From Chryseobacterium indicum (lineage in GTDB: Bacteria; Bacteroidota; Bacteroidia; Flavobacteriales; Weeksellaceae): DNA of 64,000 nt. The notes under the pieces were generated by a model, which searched no databases, was not told the origin of the DNA, and worked only from the letters and a program-made list of their open reading frames with translations. Positions 10,105-19,498 of this stretch are shown here, piece after piece (the first letter of the stretch is position 1; the number at the start of each line of letters is the position of its first letter). The DNA lies in contig NZ_JACSGT010000001.1 of the NCBI RefSeq assembly GCF_021504595.1, forward strand, positions 1,302,001 through 1,366,000, in the 5' to 3' direction. Position numbers and translations under genes: made by a program.

Positions 10105-10690
10105 TCAAGCAAAAAAAGACCAAACACAGGAATTAATTAAAGACACGGCAAAGAATTTATTCTTTGTGAAAGGTAAGTTTGACGCTACTACTCAGGAAAT
10201 TGCAGATGAAGCCGGTGTCAACAGAACGCTTATCAATTATTATTTCCGCTCACGGGACAACCTCATCCAGATTATTTTTGATGAAGCCCAGAAAGTGGAA
10301 AAAGAAAAATCTGAAATCATCATGAATTCTGATCTTCCTCTGAAAGAAAAGATCAGCCAGTTTATCGAAGGAAGTTTATCTACAAGTCTTCAGTATCCTT
10401 ATCTCGAAACCTATATCGTTTCACAGATCAATAAAGGAAACTGCCACAAAAAAGACATCGAAGAAGATGAACTGAAAAGGCTTTTTACAGATATAGAAAC
10501 AGAAATGGAACGGGGAAATATAGAGAGGATGAAACCTATTCATTTTCTTCTGAATATGATTTCTCTGCTGGTTTTCCCAAGTGCGGTAAGACCTTTATTA
10601 ATGGAAAATCTTATGATCAGTGAGGAAGAATTTGATAAGATCATATCCGAAAGAAAAGAGATCATCTTGAATATGTTATTTAAAAACTAA
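10097..10690 (+). CDS. TetR/AcrR family transcriptional regulator
   Basis: The 197-residue protein has the TetR N-terminal helix-turn-helix within residues 10-57: KDTAKNLFFVKGKFDATT, QEIADEAGVNRTLINYYF and RSRDNLIQIIF, the usual motif order. The rest is a helical ligand-binding and dimerisation domain with no family I can name. It is the first gene before a TolC/MFP/RND efflux set on the same strand, 96 bp upstream, so it is probably the local repressor that releases DNA when it binds a pump substrate. The start is set by the HTH spacing. The second operator-like motif overlaps this ATG. Confidence 0.9.
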   Translation: MSNQAKKDQTQELIKDTAKNLFFVKGKFDATTQEIADEAGVNRTLINYYFRSRDNLIQIIFDEAQKVEKEKSEIIMNSDLPLKEKISQFIEGSLSTSLQYPYLETYIVSQINKGNCHKKDIEEDELKRLFTDIETEMERGNIERMKPIHFLLNMISLLVFPSAVRPLLMENLMISEEEFDKIISERKEIILNMLFKN

Positions 10691-10741
10691 AAAAATGTTA
10701 AAGTATTTTAAGAAATGATTCGTCATTTAGATATAAAAGCA

Positions 10742-10754
10742 TTTAACATAATAA
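10742..10754 (+). promoter_or_regulatory. TTTAACATAATAA motif, copy 1 (upstream of tolC-like gene)
   Basis: This 13-mer lies 32 bp before the tolC-like start. Identical copies occur at 32006-32018 (before the leader peptide) and 50556-50568 (before glgB). A related TTTAACATTAT is on the minus strand near 29294-29306. The function is unknown. Confidence 0.35.
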
Positions 10755-10786
10755 TTACATTAAAAAAATAAACGAAGTATAATATT

Positions 10787-12136
10787 ATGAAAAAACGTAT
10801 AACTGCAAACAAGCTAAAAGTAGGAATAGCGGCTGCATTTATGATGTTCGGTTTTTCATCGGTGTCTGCACAACAGCAGGTTTCCTTACAGGAAGCGATC
10901 AAACAGGCACTTCAGAATAAAGCGGAAGCCAAAAAGGCAGCTTTACAGATCAAAAAAGCCGAATACAAGATTGATGAGGCAAAAGCAGGAGCTTTACCTC
11001 AGATTTCAGCGACAGCAGGTGTCACTTACAATCCGATTATTCAGGAATCCCTTCTTGCATTTGGAGGCGAAAAAATCAGAGCCCAGTTCGGTCAGCCGTG
11101 GAACTCTACCGCTTCCGTACAGCTTCAACAGGCAATTTTCGATCAGAGAGTTTTCACCGGATTGAAAGCAGCAAAATCTACAAGAGAATTTTATGTTCTT
11201 AATGCACAGCTTACCAATGAGCAGATCATCGAAAACGTAGCATCCGCTTACTATCAGGTTTTTGTTCAGGAAGAAAATCTTAAAACCGTAGAAGCAAGCT
11301 ATGCGAATACCGAAAAAGTAAGAAATGTGATTAAAAGTCTGGTGGATAACGGACTGGCAAAATCCATTGATCTCGACAGAACCAATGTTCAGCTTACCAA
11401 CATCGGATCAAACAAACAGACATTAATTAATTCTGTTCAGTTGGCTAAAAATGCACTGAAGTTCTACATGGGAGTTCCGATTGAATCTGATATCGAGCTT
11501 GAAGAAAAAACCATTGAACCAAAACCGGAACTGGTTGCAGGAAATTTAAATCTTGATAACCGTACCGAAATCAAAGTTTTAAATAAAAACAGAGAGCTTT
11601 TGGTATTCAATAAAAAAGCGACTGAAGCGTATCTTTACCCTACAGTAAGCCTTGTTGCCAATTACGGCTGGGGTGCAAACGGAGCAAAATTTCCATTAAC
11701 TAACGGGCTTAAAAATGGTGTGCTTTGGAGCGATTACTCTGCAATCGGATTAAATGTTAATATTCCGATTTTTACCGGAGGAGCTACAAAAGCGAAGATC
11801 AATCAGGCAGAAGTTGATATTCAGGATCTTGATCTGGATATTCAGAATACACAGTTAAGCCTTAATTTAGATTATAAAAATGCCATTACCAACATAGAAA
11901 ATGCTTTAATTAATATTGAAAGTATGAAAGACAACGTAGGATTGGCAGAAAGAGTTCAGAAAAATACACAATCCAACTACCAGTACGGTTTAGCAACACT
12001 TACAGAAGTTCTGGATGCAGAAAATGCTTTAACGCAGGCAAAACAGAATTACGCTAATGCTTTGTTGGATTACAAACAGGCTGAAATCAAGCTAATTAAA
12101 GCAAAAGGAGAATTAAACACACTACAAAACCCGTAA
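10787..12136 (+). CDS. TolC family outer-membrane efflux protein
   Basis: The 449-residue protein is the outer-membrane channel of a tripartite efflux pump. An N-terminal signal peptide ends near VSAQQQ (about 29). Two structurally repeated halves follow, rich in heptad Ala/Gln/Asn/Leu helices (for example LSLNLDYKNAITNIENAL and LTQAKQNYANALLDYKQAEIKL), as expected for TolC coiled-coil barrels. The length is typical. Only 6 bp separate it from the adaptor gene, and 75 bp later comes no other gene class, so tolC-mfp-rnd form one transcript. Substrates cannot be inferred from the sequence. Confidence 0.93.
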   Translation: MKKRITANKLKVGIAAAFMMFGFSSVSAQQQVSLQEAIKQALQNKAEAKKAALQIKKAEYKIDEAKAGALPQISATAGVTYNPIIQESLLAFGGEKIRAQFGQPWNSTASVQLQQAIFDQRVFTGLKAAKSTREFYVLNAQLTNEQIIENVASAYYQVFVQEENLKTVEASYANTEKVRNVIKSLVDNGLAKSIDLDRTNVQLTNIGSNKQTLINSVQLAKNALKFYMGVPIESDIELEEKTIEPKPELVAGNLNLDNRTEIKVLNKNRELLVFNKKATEAYLYPTVSLVANYGWGANGAKFPLTNGLKNGVLWSDYSAIGLNVNIPIFTGGATKAKINQAEVDIQDLDLDIQNTQLSLNLDYKNAITNIENALINIESMKDNVGLAERVQKNTQSNYQYGLATLTEVLDAENALTQAKQNYANALLDYKQAEIKLIKAKGELNTLQNP

Positions 12137-12142
12137 TAAACT

Positions 12143-13204
12143 ATGAAAAAAACTTTAATATATATCATCGTAGCAGCCGTACTGGTTGGTTTGGCAGCTT
12201 ACAAGATTGCCGGAAATAAAGAAAAGCAGACGCAGGAAGTAAAAGAGGTTGCAAAGCAGGTAGACAAAGTTAACGTAAACGTTGTAACGGTTTCGAGAGA
12301 AAACATTGATACAGATTACAGCGCAAACGGAACATTTATCCCGAAACAGGAAATGAACCAGTCTTCTGAAATTTCAGGACGTGTAGTAAGCGTTTTGGTA
12401 AAAGAAGGTTCAAGAGTGGGAGCAGGACAGGTATTGGCAACCATTAAAAGAGATGCCATTGAAGTAGATGTTACACAGGCTCAGAACAATTTGCAGAATG
12501 CTATTGCAGACAACCAGCGTTACGAAAATGCCTTCAAAACAGGAGGCGTTACCAAACAGCAGCTTGATAATTCCAGATTACAGCTTAAAAACGCTCAGGC
12601 TGCTCTAAGAGCTCAGGGTGTAAAAGTAAATGATACAAGCATTCGTGCAGGAATCAGCGGAACCATCAATAAAAAAATGGTAGAGCCGGGAATGGTGGTT
12701 GCTCCGGGAACAGGACTATTCGAAATCGTAAACATCAACAGCTTAAAACTTTCAGTTTTGGTTGATGAAAGCCAGATCGGGAAAATTCAGTTGGGGCAGG
12801 AAGTTCCGATTAAAGTAAACGTTTTACCGGAAGATTCATTTGTGGGAAGAATTACATTTATCGCTCCTAAAAGTGATGCTTCTTTAAATTTCCCTGTTGA
12901 AATTGAAGTTCAGAACAGAGGAAACCTGAAAGCCGGTATGTACGCAACAGCAACATTTAAAACAAATAACGGTGCAGAAACGCAGAATATGTTAACGGTT
13001 CCTGCAGAAGCATTTGTAAACGGGGTAAGTTCCGGACAATTATTTGTTGTACAGAATGGCGTTGCAAAACTCATCAAAGTAACCGTTGGAAAAGTATATG
13101 GCGATAAAGTTCAGGTTTTAAGCGGACTGAATGACGGAGATCAGGTGGTTACAAGCGGACAGATCAATCTGGATAACGGATCTAAAGTAAATATCGTAAA
13201 GTAG
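12143..13204 (+). CDS. RND efflux periplasmic adaptor (HlyD/AcrA-like)
   Basis: The 353-residue membrane-fusion protein has an N-terminal hydrophobic anchor (residues 4-21). A split lipoyl/barrel-sandwich domain follows: one half near 'GRVVSVLVKEGSRVGAGQVLATI', the other near 'RAGISGTINKKMVEPGMVV'. A short coiled-coil hairpin lies between the halves. Beta-barrel and membrane-proximal domains complete the protein. It links the inner-membrane RND pump to the TolC-like channel. No lipobox Cys is present, so the anchor is probably a transmembrane segment. It lies 6 bp after tolC and 7 bp before the pump gene, an operonic arrangement. Confidence 0.93.
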   Translation: MKKTLIYIIVAAVLVGLAAYKIAGNKEKQTQEVKEVAKQVDKVNVNVVTVSRENIDTDYSANGTFIPKQEMNQSSEISGRVVSVLVKEGSRVGAGQVLATIKRDAIEVDVTQAQNNLQNAIADNQRYENAFKTGGVTKQQLDNSRLQLKNAQAALRAQGVKVNDTSIRAGISGTINKKMVEPGMVVAPGTGLFEIVNINSLKLSVLVDESQIGKIQLGQEVPIKVNVLPEDSFVGRITFIAPKSDASLNFPVEIEVQNRGNLKAGMYATATFKTNNGAETQNMLTVPAEAFVNGVSSGQLFVVQNGVAKLIKVTVGKVYGDKVQVLSGLNDGDQVVTSGQINLDNGSKVNIVK

Positions 13205-13211
13205 AAGGTTT

Positions 13212-16200
13212 ATGAAGTTAGCAGAAATATCGATTAAAAGACCTTCGTTGGTAATCGTATTGTTTACGATTCTTACGTTGGGAGGTATCCTGAGTTATAC
13301 GCTCATGGGATACGAGTTGATTCCGAAATTTGAAACCAATATGGTAACCATTTCTACGGTATATCCGGGAGCTTCCCCTGCAGAGGTGGAAACATCCGTT
13401 ACCCGAAAAATTGAAGATGCCGTTGGTTCTTTGGAAAATGTGAAGAAAGTAGAATCTTCTTCCTATGAAAGTTTATCCGTAATTATGGTTCAGCTGAATG
13501 ACGGAGCCGATGTAGATTATGCGTTGAATGATGCACAGAGAAAGGTAAACGCCATTCTGGCAGACCTTCCGGATGATGTGAAAGCGCCGTCTCTTAATAA
13601 ATTCTCTCTGGACGATTTACCGATCATCACGATGAGTATTTCATCAGACAAATTAAACAGCAAAGATCTTTATGACCTTTTAGATAAAAAAATTGAGCCT
13701 ATTTTCTCCCGTGTAAACGGTGTTGCGCAGGTTGACCTTGTGGGTGGACAGGAAAGAGAAATTCAGGTGAATCTTGACGAGAAAAAACTGCAGGGTTACG
13801 GACTTTCCATCGGAGATGTTCAACAGGCAATCCTTTCTTCAAACTTGGATTTCCCTACCGGTAGTTTAAAGACGAGAACGTCAAAATCTACCATCAGATT
13901 ATCCGGAAAGTATAAATCTGTAGCAGAAATGAACAATCTTGTGGTTTCCAATAAAAACGGAGCACAGGTTCGTTTATCTGATATTGCTACGGTTTTCGAC
14001 TCTCAGAAAGATGTGGAGAAAGTAGCGAGATTCAACCAGTTTCCTACGATCTTAATGCAGGTTAAAAAACAATCTGATGCCAATGCGGTTGCAGTATCTG
14101 AAAGCGTTCAGAAAACCATTGAAACCGTTCAGGAAGCTTATAAAGCACAGGGTGTAAAAGTAAAAGTGGTAAACGATACAACCGACTTTACCCTTGAATC
14201 TGCCAACCACGTAATTTTCGACTTATTCTTAGCGATTATTCTGGTAGCAATTGTAATGTTATTATTCCTTCACAGCATCAGAAATGCCTTCATCGTAATG
14301 GTTTCCATTCCGGCTTCGTTAGTGGCAACATTCATCGGAATGAATCTGATGGGATATACGCTGAACTTAATGAGTTTACTGGGACTTTCCTTAGTGGTAG
14401 GTATTCTTGTGGATGACGCGATCGTTGTACTGGAAAATATTTACCGTCATATGGAGATGGGGAAAAGCAAAATCAGAGCAGCCTACGACGGAGCTTCGGA
14501 GATCGGGTTTACCGTTGCAGCGATTACTTTGGTAATTGTGGTGGTATTCTTACCGATTGCGATGAGTTCTGGTTTGGTAGCGAACATTCTGGCTCAGTTC
14601 TGCGTCACGGTAGTTATTGCAACAATGTTATCATTGCTGGCTTCATTTACCATCATTCCGTGGCTTTCATCTAGATTTGGTAAGCTTGAGCATTTAACAG
14701 GAAAAAACTGGTTCGAAAAATTCATCCTTTGGTTTGAAGGCTTAATCGAGAAATTCACGCACTGGATTACAGGAATTCTTGAATGGTGTTTAAAAACCAC
14801 ATTAAGAAGAATTTCCACAGTCGTGATTACTTTCATTGTGTTGATTTCTTCTTTCATGTTGGTGGCATTCGGATTCATCGGAGGGGAATTTTTCCCGCCG
14901 ATCGACAGAGGACAGTTCCTTGTTCAGATGGAATTACCAAAAGATGCAACCATTGAAAAGACCAATCAGCTTACGTTGGATGTTGAGAAGTTTTTAAGAA
15001 ATGATAAAGATGTTGTTGATTTAATTACAACAGTAGGACAGCAGTCAACAGGTTTTGGCGGAGCTCAGGCGACAACTTATCAGTCGGAAGTTCAGGTAAA
15101 TTTAACAGATAAATCCGAGCGTTCTGAAAGTACCAACATTAAAGCTGCAAAAATAAAAAGAGCTTTAGAAGAGAAATTTACAGGAGTAGAATTCAAAACG
15201 GCCCCAATCGGAATCATGGGTGCTGAAAATGCACCGATCGAAATGGTAGTAACCGCTCCGGATAACGCAACAGCCGTAAAAGAAGCAACAAGAATCTTAG
15301 AATTGCTGAAAAAAGTTCCGGGAGCAGTAGATGCAGAATTATCTACCGATTCAGGAAACCCTGAAGTTCAGGTAAATATCGACAGAGATAAAATGGCTTC
15401 TTTAGGCCTGAATCTTTCAAGTGTAGGACAGACGATGCAGACGGCATTCAACGGAAATACAGACGGGAAATTCAGAGCTGGAGAGTACGAATATGACATC
15501 AATATCCGTTTCGGAGATGCGAACAGACAGTCTATTGATGATGTTAAAAACTTAATGTTTACGAATCCTCAGGGACAGCAGGTTCGTCTTAGCCAGTTTG
15601 CTGAGGTCAAAATGGGATCAGGACCGAGTTTGCTTGAACGTAGAGATAAATCACCTTCTGTAAAAGTAAGAGCTAAAGCAGTAGGTAGACCTGTAGGAGA
15701 CGTTGCCAACGAATGGGCAAATCAGTTCATGAAGAGCAAAAACAAACCTATAGGCGTGGATTACATCTGGAGTGGAGATATGGAAAACCAGCAGGAAGGT
15801 TTCGGTACGTTGGGAATCGCTTTATTGGCAGCTATTGTATTGGTTTACCTTGTAATGGTTTCATTGTATGACAGTTTTGTGTATCCTTTCGTGGTATTGT
15901 TCTCAATTCCTCTGGCGATGATTGGGGTAATGGTAATTCTTGCCTTAACAGCAAATTCACTGAATATCTTTACGATGTTAGGGATGATTATGTTGATTGG
16001 TCTGGTTGCGAAGAACGCGATTTTGATTGTCGACTTTACCAATGCCAGAAAAGCAGCAGGATCTAATACACACGACGCTTTGGTACAGGCAAATCACGCC
16101 CGTCTTCGTCCGATTTTGATGACAACGATTGCGATGATCTTCGGGATGCTGCCGATCGCATTGGCGACAGGAGCCGGAGCGGAGATGAACAAAGGTTTGG

Positions 16201-16397
16201 CATGGGTAGTTATCGGTGGTTTAACATCGTCTCTATTCCTTACCCTTATTATTGTACCGGTAGTTTACTCTTTATTTGATTCAATTCTGAGAAGAATGGG
16301 TAAACATAAAAAAGTAGATTATGAAGCTGAAATGAAAGCGGATTATGAACACAGAGAACTAAGTGAAGATGGTTTTACGCCAAAACATTTAGACTAA
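13212..16397 (+). CDS. RND efflux permease (AcrB/HAE1-like)
   Basis: The 1061-residue inner-membrane proton/drug antiporter has the normal RND length and two-fold repeat. TM1 is at the N-terminus, followed by a large periplasmic porter loop, then TM2-6 from about 335. A second loop and TM8-12 run to the end. The proton-relay aspartates of TM4 are visible at D401 and D402 in GILVDDAIVVLENIYRHME. The matching helix in the second half contains the relay Lys in GLVAKNAILIVDF. Substrates are probably amphiphilic toxicants or drugs. It is the last gene of the tetR-tolC-mfp-rnd operon and is followed by a terminator. Confidence 0.95.
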   Translation: MKLAEISIKRPSLVIVLFTILTLGGILSYTLMGYELIPKFETNMVTISTVYPGASPAEVETSVTRKIEDAVGSLENVKKVESSSYESLSVIMVQLNDGADVDYALNDAQRKVNAILADLPDDVKAPSLNKFSLDDLPIITMSISSDKLNSKDLYDLLDKKIEPIFSRVNGVAQVDLVGGQEREIQVNLDEKKLQGYGLSIGDVQQAILSSNLDFPTGSLKTRTSKSTIRLSGKYKSVAEMNNLVVSNKNGAQVRLSDIATVFDSQKDVEKVARFNQFPTILMQVKKQSDANAVAVSESVQKTIETVQEAYKAQGVKVKVVNDTTDFTLESANHVIFDLFLAIILVAIVMLLFLHSIRNAFIVMVSIPASLVATFIGMNLMGYTLNLMSLLGLSLVVGILVDDAIVVLENIYRHMEMGKSKIRAAYDGASEIGFTVAAITLVIVVVFLPIAMSSGLVANILAQFCVTVVIATMLSLLASFTIIPWLSSRFGKLEHLTGKNWFEKFILWFEGLIEKFTHWITGILEWCLKTTLRRISTVVITFIVLISSFMLVAFGFIGGEFFPPIDRGQFLVQMELPKDATIEKTNQLTLDVEKFLRNDKDVVDLITTVGQQSTGFGGAQATTYQSEVQVNLTDKSERSESTNIKAAKIKRALEEKFTGVEFKTAPIGIMGAENAPIEMVVTAPDNATAVKEATRILELLKKVPGAVDAELSTDSGNPEVQVNIDRDKMASLGLNLSSVGQTMQTAFNGNTDGKFRAGEYEYDINIRFGDANRQSIDDVKNLMFTNPQGQQVRLSQFAEVKMGSGPSLLERRDKSPSVKVRAKAVGRPVGDVANEWANQFMKSKNKPIGVDYIWSGDMENQQEGFGTLGIALLAAIVLVYLVMVSLYDSFVYPFVVLFSIPLAMIGVMVILALTANSLNIFTMLGMIMLIGLVAKNAILIVDFTNARKAAGSNTHDALVQANHARLRPILMTTIAMIFGMLPIALATGAGAEMNKGLAWVVIGGLTSSLFLTLIIVPVVYSLFDSILRRMGKHKKVDYEAEMKADYEHRELSEDGFTPKHLD

Positions 16398-16416
16398 TAT
16401 AACACCTTAATTAACC

Positions 16417-16448
16417 GAAAACCGTATCAGCAATGATGCGGTTTTTTT
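16417..16448 (+). terminator. Terminator of the efflux operon
   Basis: AAAACCGTATCA and TGATGCGGTTTT form a stem with a four-base loop and one mismatch, followed by seven T. It lies 20 bp past the RND stop codon. Confidence 0.8.
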
Positions 16449-16510
16449 ATGTCATTGCGAACAGACTGAAGGTCTGCAAACGTAGTCCTGATGCAACGAA
16501 GCAATCTTAA
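16449..16510 (+). repeat. Degenerate CATTGCGA...GAAGCAATC palindromic repeat
   Basis: GTCATTGCGA at 16450 and CGAAGCAATCTT near 16497-16508 form the two arms of a palindromic unit that, from memory, is scattered in intergenic DNA of many Bacteroidota. The middle has a small inverted repeat (CAGACTGAAGGTCTG). This copy looks decayed. Confidence 0.45.
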
Positions 16511-16633
16511 AAAGAAAAGAAATATGATTGCTCATTTGCTGAGTAAAATGCCTTTGTGATCGAAAAGTATGTTCAATAATTTAAAAAAAGCTAACGACTC
16601 TTTTGCGTTAAAATTAAAATTTAATCAAAAGTT

Positions 16634-16832
16634 TGTTTAAACTAATTTTAAATGTAACCGCAAAAGAGACAAAAGACTTTGTTGAGTTTATTTAAAGTAT
16701 TTCAAAAGTCTGCAAAGAGAAAAATCTTTGATTTTTAACTTATGTGCTCTTTTTACATTTAAGTATTAAACTTAATAACTAAAGTGTTACAATCTTTTGC
16801 ATCTTTTGCGGCAAAAAAGTTTAGACAAGTTT
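16634..16832 (+). repeat. Dispersed ~200 bp hairpin-forming intergenic repeat, copy B
   Basis: This is the best-preserved of three copies. The ends are inverted: CCGCAAAAGAGACAAAAGA near 16659 pairs with TCTTTTGCATCTTTTGCGG near 16794-16812. The centre holds AAAAATCtttGATTTTT flanked by AAAGAG and CTCTTT arms. It lies between the efflux operon and the J-domain gene. Copy A is on the opposite strand; copy C is in this orientation. Confidence 0.8.
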
Positions 16833-16888
16833 CAAATAAAAAAGCTTCCAAAATTAATTGAAAGCTCTTATTTATTGTAAATAGGGGA

Positions 16889-17335
16889 TTATTCCGCCAT
16901 TGCCTCACCGGCTTTTCTGTAGACAAAACTTCCGTAAATATGTCTTCTTGCAAAACGGCTCGGAGAATCAGAATTCACCATTTTGATGTAGGTATTTTTC
17001 GGAACTCCAAGATATTCGTACATATTTCCGTTCAGGTGCTGCACTTTTAGAACCGATTTTTCCAGATAAAAATCCTGAATATTGGATTTCGTAATGGTTT
17101 CAGTATATTCTTCTTTGTATTTTTCCTGCGTTTCCGGATTTATGCTTACCAGAAAATGATAGGCTTCAATCACAGATTTGCTTTTTTCCTCCGCTTCCTG
17201 TTTTCCTGCTTCATCATTGATGAATTTATCAGGATGCGTATCTTTCATCGTATTCCTGTAGATGGTTTTTAATTCCTTCAGTGTTACATTTTTATCAACT
17301 TCCAGAAGCTTTCTGTATTCGCCTAATTTTTTCAT
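16889..17335 (-). CDS. J-domain protein with C-terminal KTSC domain
   Basis: The 148-residue protein starts with a short J-domain (residues 6-70) that keeps the essential HPD tripeptide at 34-36 (DTHPDKF), the motif that stimulates Hsp70 ATPase. The C-terminal part (about 88-148) matches the KTSC domain, recognisable by VLKVQHLNGNMYEYLGVP and the final SFVYRK. KTSC domains are often fused to nucleic-acid enzymes and their role is unknown. This J plus KTSC pairing is characteristic of Bacteroidota. It is transcribed alone and has a -7 box about 26 bp upstream. Confidence 0.85.
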   Translation of the reverse strand: MKKLGEYRKLLEVDKNVTLKELKTIYRNTMKDTHPDKFINDEAGKQEAEEKSKSVIEAYHFLVSINPETQEKYKEEYTETITKSNIQDFYLEKSVLKVQHLNGNMYEYLGVPKNTYIKMVNSDSPSRFARRHIYGSFVYRKAGEAMAE

Positions 17336-17360
17336 AATGGATGATCCTTATTTCGGGGTG

Positions 17361-17368
17361 CAAAATTA
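17361..17368 (-). promoter_or_regulatory. -7 box of the J-domain/KTSC gene
   Basis: On the minus strand TAATTTTG matches TAnnTTTG and lies 25 bp before the ATG at 17335. I did not find a clear -33 element. Confidence 0.45.
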
Positions 17369-17411
17369 AGGTTTTTAATTGAGAAAGTGTAAGTTTTTGA
17401 TTGTTAATTTG

Positions 17412-18197
17412 TTATTCTTTTTCATAAATAACGGCAATGAATTTTTCAGGAATCCATTCTCCTTTTTTGCTGTTCTTGTCTTTTAAATCCTTGAATAGAG
17501 TATAAGGACCATTAATTGTCATTGTATATTGGTCCTTATTTTTTAAATTAAATTCATTTGCTATGTAGGAAATGCTAAATTTTTTGCCATTCACAATTTT
17601 TTCAATTTGCGGTCTTAAATAGTCATCAATTGCTTTTGGGTGCAGGAATTTTTCATTTTTAGGAAATTGTAATTCAAAAGATCCCTCATAAATAAACGTT
17701 GGTTTACTTACATACAAAGTTTTTTCTTGCTTTAAAATTTCTGAATTAAATTGATTGAATTGTTGCTCATCTTTAAATTCCTTCTCATACCATTTATAGC
17801 GTAAAGGATATTTTTGTGCTAGTTTTTCTAAAATAGAAACATCAAACTTATAGCTTTCACCATTTGTATGTGCATGATGAAGAGCAGGACTAATGGAAAC
17901 TCTCCTAACCTCCTTATTTCCTTTAGTTAAAATAATACTAAAAGTATTTTGCTCCCATTCATTTTTAGTATTGTCACCATATTCAACTGATTCGATTAGG
18001 GAATCAACTACTTTTTTATCTGTAATTAAAAAATTATACTTTTCATAAGTTTTATTTTTATCCCACTTAGGATACATTCCAATTATTTTAACAGAATCTG
18101 TAGTTGTTAATTTATCAGATTTTAAAAGTTTATTTTGGCTATAAATATTTTGATTTATTGCTAAAATAACTAACAGAATAATTTTTTTCATTTTCAT
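17412..18197 (-). CDS. Hypothetical secreted protein, 261 aa
   Basis: I do not recognise a family. A signal peptide (KKIILLVILAINQNIYSQ) is clear. The ATG at 18197 and the one two codons later (MKMKK) are both possible. The mature protein is rich in Lys, Glu, Tyr and Asn, with a central HHAHTNGESYKF segment. It is not a lipoprotein and has no T9SS tail, so it is probably periplasmic. It is first of a run of AT-rich minus-strand genes of unknown function (17.4-21.1 kb), 19 bp from its neighbour at 18217. Confidence 0.6.
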   Translation of the reverse strand: MKMKKIILLVILAINQNIYSQNKLLKSDKLTTTDSVKIIGMYPKWDKNKTYEKYNFLITDKKVVDSLIESVEYGDNTKNEWEQNTFSIILTKGNKEVRRVSISPALHHAHTNGESYKFDVSILEKLAQKYPLRYKWYEKEFKDEQQFNQFNSEILKQEKTLYVSKPTFIYEGSFELQFPKNEKFLHPKAIDDYLRPQIEKIVNGKKFSISYIANEFNLKNKDQYTMTINGPYTLFKDLKDKNSKKGEWIPEKFIAVIYEKE

Positions 18198-18216
18198 TAA
18201 TTAAAACTTTTCAAAA

Positions 18217-18546
18217 TTATTTATTTTCATGAAAATATTCATAGGCTAATCCTTCTAAATCTCCATTTTCAGAAATTAAATTATCATCTTCATCAAATAT
18301 TTTAAAACTTTGCTGCGAATTTCCTATACTTGCGGAACCATCTAAACCTAGTAAGATGGTGTAAAAAGTATCTGTCAAAAGATCAGAAATTATGTCTTTA
18401 AATTTTTCTGTTTGAATTTCATTTAAATTTAATTCTTCAATTTTTGTTGAAACAATAGTTCTATATTCTGATTGATTATCAAAACATGAATTGAGAATAT
18501 TTTGTTTTTCTTGGGAGAAATTTTTTACGAATTCTTTGCTGGTCAT
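18217..18546 (-). CDS. Hypothetical acidic protein, 109 aa
   Basis: This is a small acidic cytoplasmic protein with no signal peptide. The N-terminal two thirds are helical. The C-terminal 40 residues contain GLDGSASIGNSQQSFKIFDEDDNLIS, which resembles a beta-hairpin unit followed by a helix. Size and acidity would fit an immunity-type protein, but no toxin is visible nearby, so this is only a thought. It sits 19 bp after the neighbouring secreted protein and 20 bp from the membrane protein gene, suggesting one transcript. Confidence 0.5.
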   Translation of the reverse strand: MTSKEFVKNFSQEKQNILNSCFDNQSEYRTIVSTKIEELNLNEIQTEKFKDIISDLLTDTFYTILLGLDGSASIGNSQQSFKIFDEDDNLISENGDLEGLAYEYFHENK

Positions 18547-18566
18547 TTTATGATGAAAACAGAATT

Positions 18567-19217
18567 TTACTGGACTATTATTTTAAAATCAGGAATAGGT
18601 GTTTTTCTTTCTTTAGCTATAACTTTAATTTTACTATTAAACTTTTTAAATTTTTCATAGTCATTAATATTTCTGTATTCAGCCCTTAAAATAAGTCTTT
18701 CTTGTTCAGACAATACAGGAGCTAGTATATCTAAAGATTTTTCAATATAAACAATTGCGTTGTAAGTATAATGATGCTTAATACTTAAAGAAACAGAAAA
18801 TAAAAATACAAATATTGTAATGGCTAATTGAAAAACATTAAAAAATTTATTATTAGTAATTCTATTAATTTCTTCTAATTTTGGGTTATCTTCATTTAAC
18901 TTTAAGTCGTCAACATTAGTTGGCTTTTGCTTGAACGTTTTAATAGTATTACTTAGAGTAAGAATAAATGATAGAAATAATAATAAAATAAATAAACTGT
19001 ATGTTATTGAATAAATAACATAACTGAAGATTTCTTTAATTCCATCACCGATATTTTCATAAATAAAATTTAGATAACTATCTGAAAAATATGAAAAGAA
19101 ATTTCCTAAAAAAATAATCGTAGAATCATAATTAGGATCAATATATTTCGAATATAAAATGCATCCAACAATGGATAAAAATATTGGAAAAACAAATGAT
19201 TTGTAAAATTGTTTCAT
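18567..19217 (-). CDS. Hypothetical membrane protein, 216 aa
   Basis: No family is recognised. Three hydrophobic segments are visible: residues about 7-24, about 66-92 and about 127-147. A Lys/Asn-rich cytosolic loop lies between the second and third, and a charged 65-residue tail follows. The base composition is even more AT-rich than neighbouring genes. It probably shares a transcript with 18217-18546, as only 20 bp separates them. Confidence 0.55.
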   Translation of the reverse strand: MKQFYKSFVFPIFLSIVGCILYSKYIDPNYDSTIIFLGNFFSYFSDSYLNFIYENIGDGIKEIFSYVIYSITYSLFILLLFLSFILTLSNTIKTFKQKPTNVDDLKLNEDNPKLEEINRITNNKFFNVFQLAITIFVFLFSVSLSIKHHYTYNAIVYIEKSLDILAPVLSEQERLILRAEYRNINDYEKFKKFNSKIKVIAKERKTPIPDFKIIVQ

Positions 19218-19295
19218 GGAATTAGTATTTAATACAGTCTGCGAATCTAAAACTTTTTACATAAATTTTAAAAATATTTTTAATAAATCTAAAAT

Positions 19296-19327
19296 TAAAA
19301 TAAAACAGGAGCCCCAAAATGCTCCCG
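19296..19327 (-). terminator. Probable terminator left over from the metE relic
   Basis: On the minus strand GGAGC-ATTTTGGG-GCTCC is followed by TGTTTTATTTT. It lies about 20 bp after the stop codon of the decayed metE fragment. Confidence 0.5.
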
Positions 19328-19347
19328 AAAAAACATAAATATCATAA

Positions 19348-19498
19348 TTAAAGCGTTTGCAAAGCAAACTCCTCACTCGCTTCCCTCGAAGCTTCCAACA
19401 TCGCAATCAACGCTTTTTCCGTTTCATCCCAATGACTGGTTTTCAAACCCACAATCAGGATTTACCCAAGGTTGCTGTGCAGGAATAAAAATTTTGTG
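19348..19498 (-). pseudogene. Fragment of cobalamin-independent methionine synthase (metE) 3' end, frameshifted
   Basis: Translating the minus strand gives IFIPAQQPWVNPDCG and then, after removing one G in a run of three (near 19448), LKTSHWDETEKALIAMLEAS followed by REASEEFALQTL and a stop. WVNPDCGLKTR is the conserved C-terminal zinc-site region of MetE, which carries the last Cys ligand. Only about the last 50 codons remain and the frame is broken, so this is a relic. The upstream body of the gene is absent. No intact metE is seen in the window. Confidence 0.75.

Noticed and set aside
16759..16953. Minus-strand open frame spanning repeat copy B and the end of the J-domain gene
   Set aside because: Its 3' half is repeat sequence shared by all three copies and its 5' half is an antisense shadow of the KTSC domain.
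17412..19217. Toxin-immunity or defence interpretation of the AT-rich unknown genes
   Set aside because: No toxin, nuclease, NTPase or partner motif is visible; composition and adjacency alone are not enough.
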